33,472 nucleotides of DNA, from the NCBI GenBank assembly GCA_021775615.1, contig JAJFHL010000101.1, forward strand, positions 1-33,472, in the 5' to 3' direction. The notes beneath the pieces are model-generated. The model was given only the letters and a program-made list of their open reading frames with translations. It searched no databases and was not told the origin of the DNA. Position 1 is the first letter of the stretch. The number at the start of each line of letters is the position of its first letter. Made by a program: the position numbers and the translations under genes. Positions 21,434-29,308 of this stretch are shown piece after piece. The stretch comes from Hyphomicrobiales bacterium. GTDB lineage: Bacteria; Pseudomonadota; Alphaproteobacteria; Rhizobiales; JAJFHB01.

Positions 21434-22687
21434 TCAGAACCGGTCCACCCGGTAAGGCGCCATGTCGACATCGCCCGGCCGGCCGGAGATCATATCGGCG
21501 ATCAGGCGGCCGGTGGTCGGACCCCAGGTGAGGCCGAGGTGGCCGTGACCGAAGGCGTAGAACAGATTGCCGAAATGCGGTGAACCCGAGATCACCGGAA
21601 TGAAATCGGGCAGGCCGGGGCGCGGCCCCATCCATTTTTCGCCGCTTGTATCCTTGAGACCGGGCAGGATGCGTTTCGCCTTGTCCACCAGATAGTCCGA
21701 ACGACGGTAGTCGGGAGCGGCATCCACCCCGGCAAATTCAACCGCACCGCCAATGCGCAACCCCTGCGGCAAGGGCGTGATGGCGATGCCCGCCGACTCA
21801 TAGACCAACTGGCGTTTGAGCGAGATGCCGGTGTTCGGCATGGTCTTGTTGTAGCCGCGGTCAGCCTCGAGCGGCACGATGCTGCCAAGCGGCCTGGCGA
21901 GGCGATGCGACCAGGCGCCCGCGGCAATCACCAGATGATCGCCTAAGAGCGCCGATCCATCCGCCAGATGAACCGAGCTCACGGTGCGGCCGGTGGTTTC
22001 GACCCTGCGCACGTCGCCCCCGATCAGGGTCCCTCCGTCGCTCTGGAATCGCTCGGCCATCCGCGTCACCAGCGCATAAGGATCCTTGATGTTGCGCCAG
22101 CCGTCCATGATGAGGGCGCAGCCGGCATCCGCCGAGACATCCGGCTCCAGCTCGTGGATTTCCGCACCGCTGATCTTTCTGTAGGGAAATCCATGTTCGG
22201 CGCGCAGATCCCACTGCCACTTGGCTTTGCGGAACTCGTGCTCATGGTCATAGATGGCGGCGCAGAAGTCGCAGAACATCATGTCCTCGGCCTCGATCGC
22301 CCTGAGAGCCATGGGGAAGTCCTCGCGCGCCCGGTGACTGAGGCAGGCCGCCGCCTCCGCGAGAGCGGAAACCCTGCTTGCCCTGCCAGCCGCCATGAAA
22401 CGCAACAACCACGGCATGACAGTCGGAAAATACGATGGCCGGATCGACAGGGGGCCTTTCGGGTCGAGCAGCCACTTCGGAACCGTGGCCATCAGACCGG
22501 GCTTGGAGATCGGCACGATCTCCGACAACGCAACGCCGGCCGCATTGCCGTAGGAGCAGCCCTTTCCCGGCCCGAGCCGGTCGACCACGGTGACGTCGTG
22601 CCCGTCGCGCTGCAGGAACACGGCACAGCTCATGCCGACGATTCCGGCGCCGACAATCGTCACTTTGCGAGGTTCTGCAGAAGCCAT
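21434..22687 (-). CDS. DadA-like FAD-dependent D-amino acid dehydrogenase family protein
   Basis: 417 residues from ATG 22687; the longer open frame to 22882 overlaps the divergent gene and lacks conserved sequence. The N-terminal dinucleotide fold is KVTIVGAGIVGMSCAVFLQRDGHDVTVVDR (Gly13, 15, 18 and the acidic end of the second strand). The DadA-like GKGCSYGNAAGVALSEIVPISKPG segment follows. The C-terminus has MGPRPGLPDFIPVISGSPHFGNLFYAFGHGHLGLTWGP, the flavin-binding end typical of DadA. Such enzymes oxidise D-amino acids to imino acids and pass electrons to the respiratory chain. It is divergent from a second FAD oxidoreductase at 22832, with a shared 144-bp promoter region. Confidence 0.88.
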   Translation of the reverse strand: MASAEPRKVTIVGAGIVGMSCAVFLQRDGHDVTVVDRLGPGKGCSYGNAAGVALSEIVPISKPGLMATVPKWLLDPKGPLSIRPSYFPTVMPWLLRFMAAGRASRVSALAEAAACLSHRAREDFPMALRAIEAEDMMFCDFCAAIYDHEHEFRKAKWQWDLRAEHGFPYRKISGAEIHELEPDVSADAGCALIMDGWRNIKDPYALVTRMAERFQSDGGTLIGGDVRRVETTGRTVSSVHLADGSALLGDHLVIAAGAWSHRLARPLGSIVPLEADRGYNKTMPNTGISLKRQLVYESAGIAITPLPQGLRIGGAVEFAGVDAAPDYRRSDYLVDKAKRILPGLKDTSGEKWMGPRPGLPDFIPVISGSPHFGNLFYAFGHGHLGLTWGPTTGRLIADMISGRPGDVDMAPYRVDRF

Positions 22688-22831
22688 CGTCACATCCACT
22701 GACCGGCGCTTCCATGTCGCGTTGACCGTGCACCGGCGTCCATGGCAAGGAAGCAATTCAGCGCGCGTCATACATTTGCGCCGGGACAGATGCCAGCCAT
22801 TTATTGACGCCCAGTTCAGGAGCGCAAACCC

Positions 22832-24166
22832 ATGCGGCCTCAAGTGGACATTGTCGAAAGCGACGCGGAGCTTCCCGAGCAAGCCGACGCGGTGGTGATC
22901 GGCGGCGGCATCATCGGTGTTTCGACCGCCTGGACCCTGGCCCGCCGCGGACTTTCGGTGGTTCTGTGCGAGAAGGGCCGGATCGGCGGCGAGCAGTCAA
23001 GCCGCAACTGGGGTTTTTGCCGCCAGCAGGGCCGCGACCCCCGCGAGATCCCCCTGATCATCGAAAGCCTGCGCATCTGGCGCGGCATCGAGAAAGACAT
23101 CGAAGCCCCGGTCGGGTTCAAGCAGGCGGGCTGCCTCTATCTGGCCGAAACCGACGACCAGGCGAAAGGTTACGAAGACTGGCTCGAACACGCCAAGCCC
23201 TATCAGCTCGACTCCAGGCTGGTGTCTGGCGACGAACTCGACGGCCTCATGCCCGGCAGTTCGGTGCCTTACAAGGCGGCACTCTATACCGCCAGCGACG
23301 GCCGCGCCGAACCTTCCAAGGCCGCCCCGGCAATTGCCCAGGCCGCCCGGCGGGCCGGCGCGGAGATCTTCACCGGCTGCGCGGTTCGTGGCATCGAGAC
23401 CTCCGGCGGGCGGGTCTGCGCAGCAGTGACCGAGAAGGGCACCATCAAGACGGACACGGTGGTTCTCGCCGGCGGCGCCTGGTCGCGGCTGTTCTGCGGC
23501 AACAACGGTCTTTCGCTGCCTCAGCTGAAGGTTTTGTCGTCCGTCATGCGCACCAGGCCCATGCCGCTGGTGACCGAGAACGCGGTCTGGGCGCCGGGCT
23601 ATGCCTACCGGCGGCGTGACGATGGCGGCTACACCATCGCCCACGGCCTGAGCATCGTGGTCGATGTGGTGCCCGACAGTTTCAAACTGGCGCACCGGTT
23701 CACGGCCGCCATGTGGAAGGAACAGAAGTCCCTGCATCTGCGGCTCGGCCGGCAGTTCTGGCGGGAGCTCACCACCGCGGGACGCTGGGAATTGGACGAG
23801 ACGACCCCCTTCGAAAAGACCCGCGTGCTCGACCCCGACCCCGCAACGAAGATCCTGAACAAGGCCATCAAGGGGCTGAGGCGCGCCCTGCCCGCATTCG
23901 ACAAGGCGGAAATCGCCGAACGCTGGGCCGGCTATATCGACGTGACGCCGGACGAGGTGCCCGTCATATCCGAGGTCGACGAAGTGCCCGGCCTGATCAT
24001 CGCCACCGGCTTTTCCGGCCATGGTTTCGGCATCGGCCCCGGCGCCGGCCGGCTGGCGGCCGATCTGGCATGCGGAACCGAACCCATCGTCGATGCAACG
24101 CCGTTCCGCTTCTCGCGCTTCCGCGGCGGCAGGAGCGAGGCGTCATCCGCGCCGGTGCCGGTCTAG
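22832..24166 (+). CDS. FAD-dependent oxidoreductase of the DAO family
   Basis: 444 residues. The Rossmann motif is AVVIGGGIIGVSTAWTLARRGLSVVLCEKG (Gly24, 26, 29). The next loop is GGEQSSRNWGFCRQQGRDPREIPLI, an unusual version of the GxxSxxN flavin loop with Ser-Ser-Arg-Asn. The C-terminus DEVPVISEVDEVPGLIIATGFSGHGFGIGPGAGRLAADLA closes the flavin site. Relatives oxidise glycine, sarcosine, gamma-glutamylputrescine or other secondary and primary amines; the substrate is not evident. CAGGAG lies before the ATG. It is 45 bp longer at its N-terminus than most DAO proteins. It is likely co-transcribed with the MBL-fold hydrolase that follows. Confidence 0.87.
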   Translation: MRPQVDIVESDAELPEQADAVVIGGGIIGVSTAWTLARRGLSVVLCEKGRIGGEQSSRNWGFCRQQGRDPREIPLIIESLRIWRGIEKDIEAPVGFKQAGCLYLAETDDQAKGYEDWLEHAKPYQLDSRLVSGDELDGLMPGSSVPYKAALYTASDGRAEPSKAAPAIAQAARRAGAEIFTGCAVRGIETSGGRVCAAVTEKGTIKTDTVVLAGGAWSRLFCGNNGLSLPQLKVLSSVMRTRPMPLVTENAVWAPGYAYRRRDDGGYTIAHGLSIVVDVVPDSFKLAHRFTAAMWKEQKSLHLRLGRQFWRELTTAGRWELDETTPFEKTRVLDPDPATKILNKAIKGLRRALPAFDKAEIAERWAGYIDVTPDEVPVISEVDEVPGLIIATGFSGHGFGIGPGAGRLAADLACGTEPIVDATPFRFSRFRGGRSEASSAPVPV

Positions 24167-24225
24167 GATGTTCCGGTGTTCAGTCCGCGCCGCGTCGGTG
24201 CCGTTTTCATGTGCATGAGATCACC

Positions 24226-24993
24226 GTGAGCAAACCGGTTGCCCGCGACTGGTACGAGACCATCGCCATCTCAGACGGTGTGACCCTGGTGCGCGAACTC
24301 CACGTCGCCAGATGGCTCAGATGCAACATCTGGCACATCAGGGGCCGCGACCGCGATGTCCTGATCGATGCCGGCATGGGCTTGCGACCGCTCAAGCCCG
24401 AAATCGCCGCCTTGTCGGGCCGCCCTCTCACCGCCATCGCGTCGCACAGCCACTTCGACCATATGGGCGGATTGCACGAGTTCGAAACCCGTTTCGGCCA
24501 TCCGCTAGAAGCCCATATCCATTCAAACCCGAGCCGCGACAACACCGCGGTCGGCCAGTTCGTGCGTGCCGAGACCTTCACCGCCTGGCCCTGCGATGGC
24601 TTCGAGCCGGAAACCTATCAAGTCCGCGCCGCACCGCTCACCGGTCATCTCGACGAAGGCGACGTGGTCGATCTCGGCGACCGCCATTTCCAGGTCTTTC
24701 ATCTGCCCGGGCATTCACCCGGATCGATTGCCCTTTTTGAGCAGGCCACCGGCGTCCTCTTCAGCGGTGACGTGGTCTATAACGGCTATCTGTTCGACAC
24801 GGTCTACCACTCCGATCCGGAGGCTTATGTCGCCTCCCTGAACCGCCTGAAGGAACTCCCCGTCACCACGGTTCACGCCGGCCACAACAGATCCTTCGGC
24901 CGCGACAAGATGATCTCCATCATCGACGAGTTTCTTGCCGGCGGCCGCCGTATGGCTGATCTGGACGCCTGGATCACCTCCCACAACGCCTGA
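24226..24993 (+). CDS. MBL-fold metallo-hydrolase
   Basis: 255 residues from GTG 24226; GTG 24211 is the alternative, and no ATG fits the conserved N-terminus (VSKPVARDWYETIAISDGVTLVREL). Zinc ligands are complete: SHSHFDHMGG (HxHxDH), then His in LPGHSPGS, Asp in FSGDVVYNG and His in VHAGHNRS. The core is that of glyoxalase II-like and quorum-lactonase-like enzymes, which hydrolyse thioesters, lactones or similar bonds in the cytoplasm. It starts 59 bp after the FAD oxidoreductase and may process its product. Confidence 0.85.
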   Translation: MSKPVARDWYETIAISDGVTLVRELHVARWLRCNIWHIRGRDRDVLIDAGMGLRPLKPEIAALSGRPLTAIASHSHFDHMGGLHEFETRFGHPLEAHIHSNPSRDNTAVGQFVRAETFTAWPCDGFEPETYQVRAAPLTGHLDEGDVVDLGDRHFQVFHLPGHSPGSIALFEQATGVLFSGDVVYNGYLFDTVYHSDPEAYVASLNRLKELPVTTVHAGHNRSFGRDKMISIIDEFLAGGRRMADLDAWITSHNA

Positions 24994-25071
24994 AATCCGG
25001 CCGCAAATTCCCGAAATACGCTTGATGTTGAGCGTTACGAAGAACTTGTCTTTCGCAACAGATACAACGTG

Positions 25072-25131
25072 TTAGTGTATTGTCCTAGTATATTAACTAA
25101 TTGTTTTAATCCTTAAACTAAGCTTATTAGT
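25072..25131. promoter_or_regulatory. AT-rich region with nested dyads upstream of TetR gene
   Basis: The 161-bp gap before the TetR gene is strikingly AT-rich against GC-rich neighbours. It contains TTAGT (25072) facing ACTAA (25096), and ACTAAT (25096-25101) facing ATTAGT (25126-25131), so the middle element can pair either way. These are plausible operator half-sites for the TetR protein encoded next. A weak promoter candidate is TTGTTT (25101) with TATTAG (25125), 18 bp apart. Confidence 0.45.
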
Positions 25132-25154
25132 CATAACATTGACTCAGGCCCGCC

Positions 25155-25715
25155 ATGCCCCGCCCTCCGAGTGTCACCGAAGACCGTCTCATCGACGAGG
25201 CCACCGCAATCATCACGCGTGACGGACTGCGCGAACTCACGGTCGGAACGCTTGCCGATGCACTCGGCGTCAAGGCGCCGTCGCTCTACAATCACGTCTC
25301 CGGCATCGACGATGTCCGTCTCCAGGTCGGCACCGCAACCGTTACCCGCCTGGGCGATGCCTTGACCGATGCCGCCATGGGCCGCAGCGGCGAGGACGCC
25401 CTCTACGCCATCTGCCACGCCTATCGCCTCTTCGCGCAACGCAACCGCGAACTCTACCCGCTGACCGTTGCATCGCCGGCCGGCCGCGACGACACGTTCG
25501 ACCGCCATGCCTGGCGCGCCCTGCGCCCGCTCTATGCGGTCCTCGCCGCATGTGGCTTTGAGGAGGCCGACGCGGTCCACACCGCACGTCTGATCCGGTC
25601 TTCGCTCCACGGCTTTGTGTCTATGGAACTCGCCGGCGCCTTCGGCTTGCCCGAAAGCGTCGATGAAAGCTTCGACCAGATGGTCGGCTGGGTGCTCAGT
25701 CTCCTCGACGCCTGA
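25155..25715 (+). CDS. TetR/AcrR family regulator with WHG-type C-terminal domain
   Basis: 186 residues. The DNA-binding part is DRLIDEATAIITRDGLRELTVGTLADALGVKAPSLYNHVSGIDDVRLQV, a normal TetR helix-turn-helix. The C-terminal domain contains RLIRSSLHGFVSMELAGAFGLPESVDESF, the WHG-domain signature. It starts behind an AT-rich leader with dyad elements, so self-regulation is likely. It is convergent with the RidA-like gene (gap 5 bp) and downstream of the oxidoreductase/MBL pair. Its regulon may include these amine/amino-acid genes, which is inference. Confidence 0.92.
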   Translation: MPRPPSVTEDRLIDEATAIITRDGLRELTVGTLADALGVKAPSLYNHVSGIDDVRLQVGTATVTRLGDALTDAAMGRSGEDALYAICHAYRLFAQRNRELYPLTVASPAGRDDTFDRHAWRALRPLYAVLAACGFEEADAVHTARLIRSSLHGFVSMELAGAFGLPESVDESFDQMVGWVLSLLDA

Positions 25716-25720
25716 CGATC

Positions 25721-26923
25721 CTACCTGATGGCGGTCAGCTCGATGCTGATCATCGCCGCCGCGGCCGGCAGGGCCGCCACCGGCACACCGGTCGATGCCG
25801 GCCCGGGCGCCGCATAATAGCGCGACCGGATCACCATGTTCTCATGCAGATCTTCCGCGTTGGCGCCGCCGCGGTAATAGGTCGTCGCCTTGATCACATC
25901 CGAGAACGCCATGCCGCCGGCCTCCAGCAGGTGGCCCAGGTGGTCCATCACCACCGGGGTCTGCAGGTCGAGCGCATAGGGCGAATGCACCTCATGCGCC
26001 CGGGACACCGCGAGCTGCCCGCCCGTCACCAGGAGGTCGCCCATCCTGAGCGCCTGGGGATGCGGCAGCTCGATGGGCCAATGACCGAATCCGAACACCT
26101 CGACCGCCTCACGGCGCCAGTGGTTCGGCGAGGCCTGACGCAGCGCAATCGCGTCGACCGCGAGTTTAGCCCCGTCCACGCCGAGCCGTGGCAGCCCGAC
26201 ATCGGTAATCACCGGCAGGAACCGGTCGAACCACTGCATCCGCGCTTCGGCGATCCGCGCCCAGTCGAACGAGTTGCCGGTGTAATAGGTGGTCAGCTTG
26301 ACGATATCATCGAGCCCGGCGCCGGCATCTGCAAGCAACACATGCAGCCGGTCACGGATCGAGGCCACCTGCTGCATGAGATCATCGCCGCGCGGGTCGA
26401 TGTCCTCGGCGATCACCTGAGAAACATAGATCAGGTCATCCGCCATCACCGCGTCGGCGAACGGCCGGCTGCGGCGCTCCGACTTAAGCGGATCGCCAAC
26501 ATCCTCGGCGAAACTGAAATCTATCTCGACCATCATGCCGTCATAATAGAAATGCTGCAGCGGAACCGGCACGATCGTCACCGTTCCGGCGGTGCCAAGC
26601 GCGTCCGCCAGGTGCTCGCAAAATTCAGCCTCGTCGATCGACCCGTTGTTGAGATAAAAGGCGGTCACGCGCACCAGGTGGCGCTGGCTGACGCCGACGG
26701 GCTCCAGCATCTCGCGCAAATTGTGCACTATGATTTCCGTCTGCCCCAGAAGGTCGTGCGGCCGCAGCACACGGCCGGCTTCGTCGAGAGCGCACTGCCC
26801 ACGGGTGAACGCCAGCCCGTTCTGCGTCACCACCTGCGGATAAGGCACGTCGATGGCCATGCCCCAGGAGCCTTCCGGGTGGGCATGCACACGTGCTTTG
26901 GCAGGGCGGAAGGTTCGCGCCAT
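25721..26923 (-). CDS. Triple RidA-domain protein
   Basis: 400 residues. Three consecutive RidA/YjgF-like domains can be traced: about 20-140 (VVTQNGLAFTRGQCALDEAG to FYYDGMMVEIDFSF), 150-262 (SRPFADAVMADDLIYVSQVI to GAKLAVDAIAL) and 275-400 (HPQALRMGDLLVTGGQLAVS to AAAAMISIELTAI). Typical RidA is one domain of about 130 residues that trimerises and hydrolyses 2-aminoacrylate and other imines. Here one chain supplies three domains, a possible covalent trimer. The catalytic Arg of RidA (RST-type motif before the last strand) is not evident in any repeat; the third reads GPASTGVP. The function may be imine binding or a different deaminase-like reaction. The gene is divergent from threonine aldolase. 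Confidence 0.82.
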   Translation of the reverse strand: MARTFRPAKARVHAHPEGSWGMAIDVPYPQVVTQNGLAFTRGQCALDEAGRVLRPHDLLGQTEIIVHNLREMLEPVGVSQRHLVRVTAFYLNNGSIDEAEFCEHLADALGTAGTVTIVPVPLQHFYYDGMMVEIDFSFAEDVGDPLKSERRSRPFADAVMADDLIYVSQVIAEDIDPRGDDLMQQVASIRDRLHVLLADAGAGLDDIVKLTTYYTGNSFDWARIAEARMQWFDRFLPVITDVGLPRLGVDGAKLAVDAIALRQASPNHWRREAVEVFGFGHWPIELPHPQALRMGDLLVTGGQLAVSRAHEVHSPYALDLQTPVVMDHLGHLLEAGGMAFSDVIKATTYYRGGANAEDLHENMVIRSRYYAAPGPASTGVPVAALPAAAAMISIELTAIR

Positions 26924-26952
26924 CTGGAGCCGTCCAATTCTTTTCTCGCCGC

Positions 26953-26983
26953 ATTTTACGGTTGGCCTAAACTACCGCAAAAT
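26953..26983. promoter_or_regulatory. Inverted repeat between the RidA-like and threonine aldolase genes
   Basis: ATTTTACGG (26953-26961) and CCGCAAAAT (26975-26983) are inverted with 8 of 9 pairs around 13 bp. A promoter candidate for the plus strand, TTTACG (26955-26960) and CAAAAT (26978-26983) with a 17-bp spacer, is embedded in it. It lies in the 88-bp divergent gap and could co-regulate both genes. Confidence 0.45.
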
Positions 26984-27011
26984 ACGCCGCAAGTCGTGGG
27001 AGGCGAGGAAC

Positions 27012-28061
27012 ATGGACACAGATTTTATCGATCTTTACAGCGACACGCAGACGCGGCCCTCGCCTGAAATGCGCGAGGCCATGGCCCGCGCCGTGGTCGG
27101 GGACGACCAGCGCGGCGAGGACCCGACCTGCAACGAATTGTGTGAACGCATCGCGGAGCTTCTCGGCAAGGAGCGCGCCCTTTTCATGCCCTCGGGGACC
27201 ATGTGCAACGAGGTGGCGATCGCCGTCCATTGCACTGCCGGCACGGAAATCATCTGCGACCGCACCGCCCATATCATCACCGCCGAGACCGGCGGTCCTT
27301 CCGGCATCACCGGCGCCATGGTCCGCGGCCTCAACGGCCACCGCGGCCAGTTCACCGCGGATCAGGTGCGTAATGCCCTCCGGCGCGGCTCGCAGTATGA
27401 ACCCAGAAGCCGGCTTCTTGTGGTCGAGCAGACCTCGAACCACGGCGGCGGCTCGATCTGGCCGGTGCAGCAGATCGATGAGGTCGCCGCCGTCGCGCAT
27501 GAAAACGGCCTCGCCACCCATATGGACGGTGCCCGTCTCATGAATGCCGCGGTCGAGACCGGCATCTATGCAAAGACCATGGCCGGCGCCATGGACACGG
27601 TGTGGCTCGACTTCACCAAGGCTCTCGGCGCGCCGCTTGGCGCCGTGCTCGCCGGACCGGTCGATTTCATCGCCGAGGCGATCCGCTGGCGCCAGATGCT
27701 GGGTGGCGGCCTGCGCCAGGCCGGCATCTGCGCGGCGGCCTGCATCTATGCGCTTGAGAACAATGTCGAACGCCTCGCCGAAGACCATGACATGGCAAGG
27801 GCCCTGGCCTACCGCATCACCGCCATCGACGGCCTCAGTGTCGACCCGGCGATGGTCGAAACCAACATCGTGTTCTTCGACCTGACGCTGGAGAATGTGA
27901 CGCCGCAGGAGATCATCGAGGAGCTAAAGGCGCGCGGTGTGCGTATCGGCACAATGGGCGGCCCGAAACGCTTCCGCGCCATCCCCCATCTCGACGTCAC
28001 CATGGAAGATGTGCACCGGGCGGCGGACATCCTTGCCGAGGTCATCGCGACCCACCGGTAA
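27012..28061 (+). CDS. ltaE: Low-specificity L-threonine aldolase family (PLP enzyme)
   Basis: 349 residues from ATG 27012, behind GGGAGGCGAGG; the open frame extends upstream but overlaps the RidA-like gene. Fold-type I aldolase features: DLYSDTQTRPSPEMREAMA at the N-terminus, FMPSGTMCNEVAI (phosphate-binding turn), HMDGARLMNAAV (170-178, with the Asp that holds the PLP ring) and WLDFTKALGAPLGAVLAG, with Lys203 forming the Schiff base. The enzyme splits threonine or allo-threonine, and often other beta-hydroxy amino acids, to glycine and an aldehyde. Position beside amino-acid oxidases and an imine-handling RidA-like gene suggests catabolism of a beta-hydroxy amino acid. Its 3' end abuts an insertion-sequence remnant. 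Confidence 0.9.
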   Translation: MDTDFIDLYSDTQTRPSPEMREAMARAVVGDDQRGEDPTCNELCERIAELLGKERALFMPSGTMCNEVAIAVHCTAGTEIICDRTAHIITAETGGPSGITGAMVRGLNGHRGQFTADQVRNALRRGSQYEPRSRLLVVEQTSNHGGGSIWPVQQIDEVAAVAHENGLATHMDGARLMNAAVETGIYAKTMAGAMDTVWLDFTKALGAPLGAVLAGPVDFIAEAIRWRQMLGGGLRQAGICAAACIYALENNVERLAEDHDMARALAYRITAIDGLSVDPAMVETNIVFFDLTLENVTPQEIIEELKARGVRIGTMGGPKRFRAIPHLDVTMEDVHRAADILAEVIATHR

Positions 28062-28070
28062 AGACCTCAC

Positions 28071-28160
28071 CGGCAAAACAGGACGGATAACCGGCCACTC
28101 AAGGTCGGTGAGTTCATGGCGCATGATTCGAAGCGCCTATAAGCTTGAATCACAACCGTG
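28071..28160 (-). pseudogene. 5' remnant of an IS5-family (IS427-like) transposase
   Basis: On the minus strand an ATG at 28124 begins MRHELTDLEWPVIRPVLP, the standard N-terminus of IS427-group IS5 transposases (MRHELTDxEWxxIxPxLP). Homology stops after about 18 codons and the frame runs into the end of the aldolase gene. The bases just upstream (28125-28160, with GGCGCTTCGAATC) resemble the leader of such elements. No DDE domain and no second inverted repeat are visible, so this is a scar of a deleted insertion sequence. Confidence 0.7.
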
Positions 28161-28185
28161 CTACATCCGGCAACGAGCCCACTCA

Positions 28186-28263
28186 AATGTCCGGTTTGGG
28201 CTGCACACTCTCCGTCAAATTGACAAACCGGCATAGGGCGAAAATGACCCACTACAGACATTC
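28186..28263. repeat. Short dispersed-type repeat with inverted arms
   Basis: AATGTCCGGTTTGGG (28186-28200) and the complement of GACCCACTACAGACATTC (28246-28263) share the pattern AATGTCyGnnnTGGG in opposite orientation. Related AATGTCCGCTT is found again, reversed, near 30942-30952. Sequences of this type are scattered between genes in many rhizobial genomes. The arms end against the LysR stop codon. No gene is seen here. Confidence 0.4.
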
Positions 28264-29166
28264 TCAAGTTTGTTGCCCGCGTGTGCCCATGGCCATTTTG
28301 TCGATCACCCAGTCAAGAAATACTCGCATCTTTGGGGTTGCACCACGGTGACTGGGATAGATAGCATGCAGCTCCACTGACGGGATCGACCATTCTGGTA
28401 GCACGCGTGTCAACTTCCCTTTGGAAGCATGCGCGATGTAGTCTGGAAGAAGAGCAATCCCGATGCCATCCAGAAGCATTCTCTGAAGGACGGCGAAGTC
28501 GTTCACGACTGCTCGTGCGCGCACGGAAGTGTTTTTCCTGCCCGATGGCCCAACAAGTCTCCACACGTGTCCTGTTTCCTCGTCGCTCATGATGAGGCAA
28601 TCGTGATCGATCAAGTCGGCAGGTAGAACGGGTGCAGCCAACCTGCGGAGATATTTCGGGCTCGCATAAACACCCAACTCGCTGACACCGACACGACGGC
28701 TAATCAGGCTGGAATCACTCAGAGCTCCAACGCGGATTGCGAGATCAAATCCTTCTTCGATCAAATCGACGCGGCGATTAGAGAGTTGAAGCGATATCAG
28801 GACGTCGGGGAACAATTTCATGAATTCCGGCAGCATAGGACCAATGAGATTTTGGCCCACTGTAACCGACGCGCTGACACGTAAAGTCCCTCGGGGCACT
28901 TCAAGTGTTCGACTGATCGACAGATCCGCATGTTCTGCCTCTTCAACAATGCGGCGGCAATGCTGGTAGTAGATTTGGCCAATCTCGGTCACGTGGATCT
29001 TCCGTGTCGTGCGTTCTAGGAGGCGCACGCCAAGCCGGTGCTCCAACTGTGCAAGGCGTCGGCTGACATTGGACTTCGGTAGCTTCATAACTTTCGCAGC
29101 AGCCGTGATACCGCCTTGCTCGACGATGTTTGCGAAGACGACCATCGCATCAATTTCCATATACAT
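28264..29166 (-). CDS. LysR family transcriptional regulator
   Basis: 300 residues. The N-terminal winged helix is MVVFANIVEQGGITAAAKVMKLPKSNVSRRLAQLEHRLGVRLLERTTR, the usual LysR DNA-binding domain. The periplasmic-binding-protein-like sensor domain follows (GTLRVSASVTVGQNLIGPMLPEFMKLFPDV to LLDGIGIALLPDYIA). It is of the CrgA-like branch, as judged from RRVDLIEEGFDLAIRVG. It is divergent from the isochorismatase-like gene, which it likely regulates through the GAACA dyad between them. Codon and base composition is visibly less GC-rich than the neighbouring aldolase and TRAP genes, supporting recent transfer of this block. Confidence 0.93.
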   Translation of the reverse strand: MYMEIDAMVVFANIVEQGGITAAAKVMKLPKSNVSRRLAQLEHRLGVRLLERTTRKIHVTEIGQIYYQHCRRIVEEAEHADLSISRTLEVPRGTLRVSASVTVGQNLIGPMLPEFMKLFPDVLISLQLSNRRVDLIEEGFDLAIRVGALSDSSLISRRVGVSELGVYASPKYLRRLAAPVLPADLIDHDCLIMSDEETGHVWRLVGPSGRKNTSVRARAVVNDFAVLQRMLLDGIGIALLPDYIAHASKGKLTRVLPEWSIPSVELHAIYPSHRGATPKMRVFLDWVIDKMAMGTRGQQT

Positions 29167-29183
29167 CGATTGTCTCTCTCACA

Positions 29184-29196
29184 GAACAATATGTTC
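29184..29196. promoter_or_regulatory. Perfect dyad GAACA-ATA-TGTTC in the LysR divergent promoter
   Basis: The palindrome lies 18 bp from the LysR start and 112 bp from the isochorismatase-like start, inside AT-rich DNA. Position and symmetry fit a LysR-type operator that would serve autoregulation. Confidence 0.5.
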
Positions 29197-29308
29197 CATT
29201 TATTCTACCTAATCACCACAGGAGAACAATCTACATTCCCGTTCAAGACGCAGGCTTCACCGAACCAAGGCCCGCGACCGCAACCAGCTTCAATCAGGGA
29301 ACAGGGAT

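Noticed and set aside
25844-27067. 407-codon open frame opposite the RidA-like gene
   Set aside because: No family resemblance, and it covers both strands of a well-supported triple RidA gene.
28067-28267. Minus-strand 66-codon frame in the repeat region
   Set aside because: Translations of this kind (VVGHFRPMPV and similar) look like by-products of dispersed intergenic repeats, not a gene.
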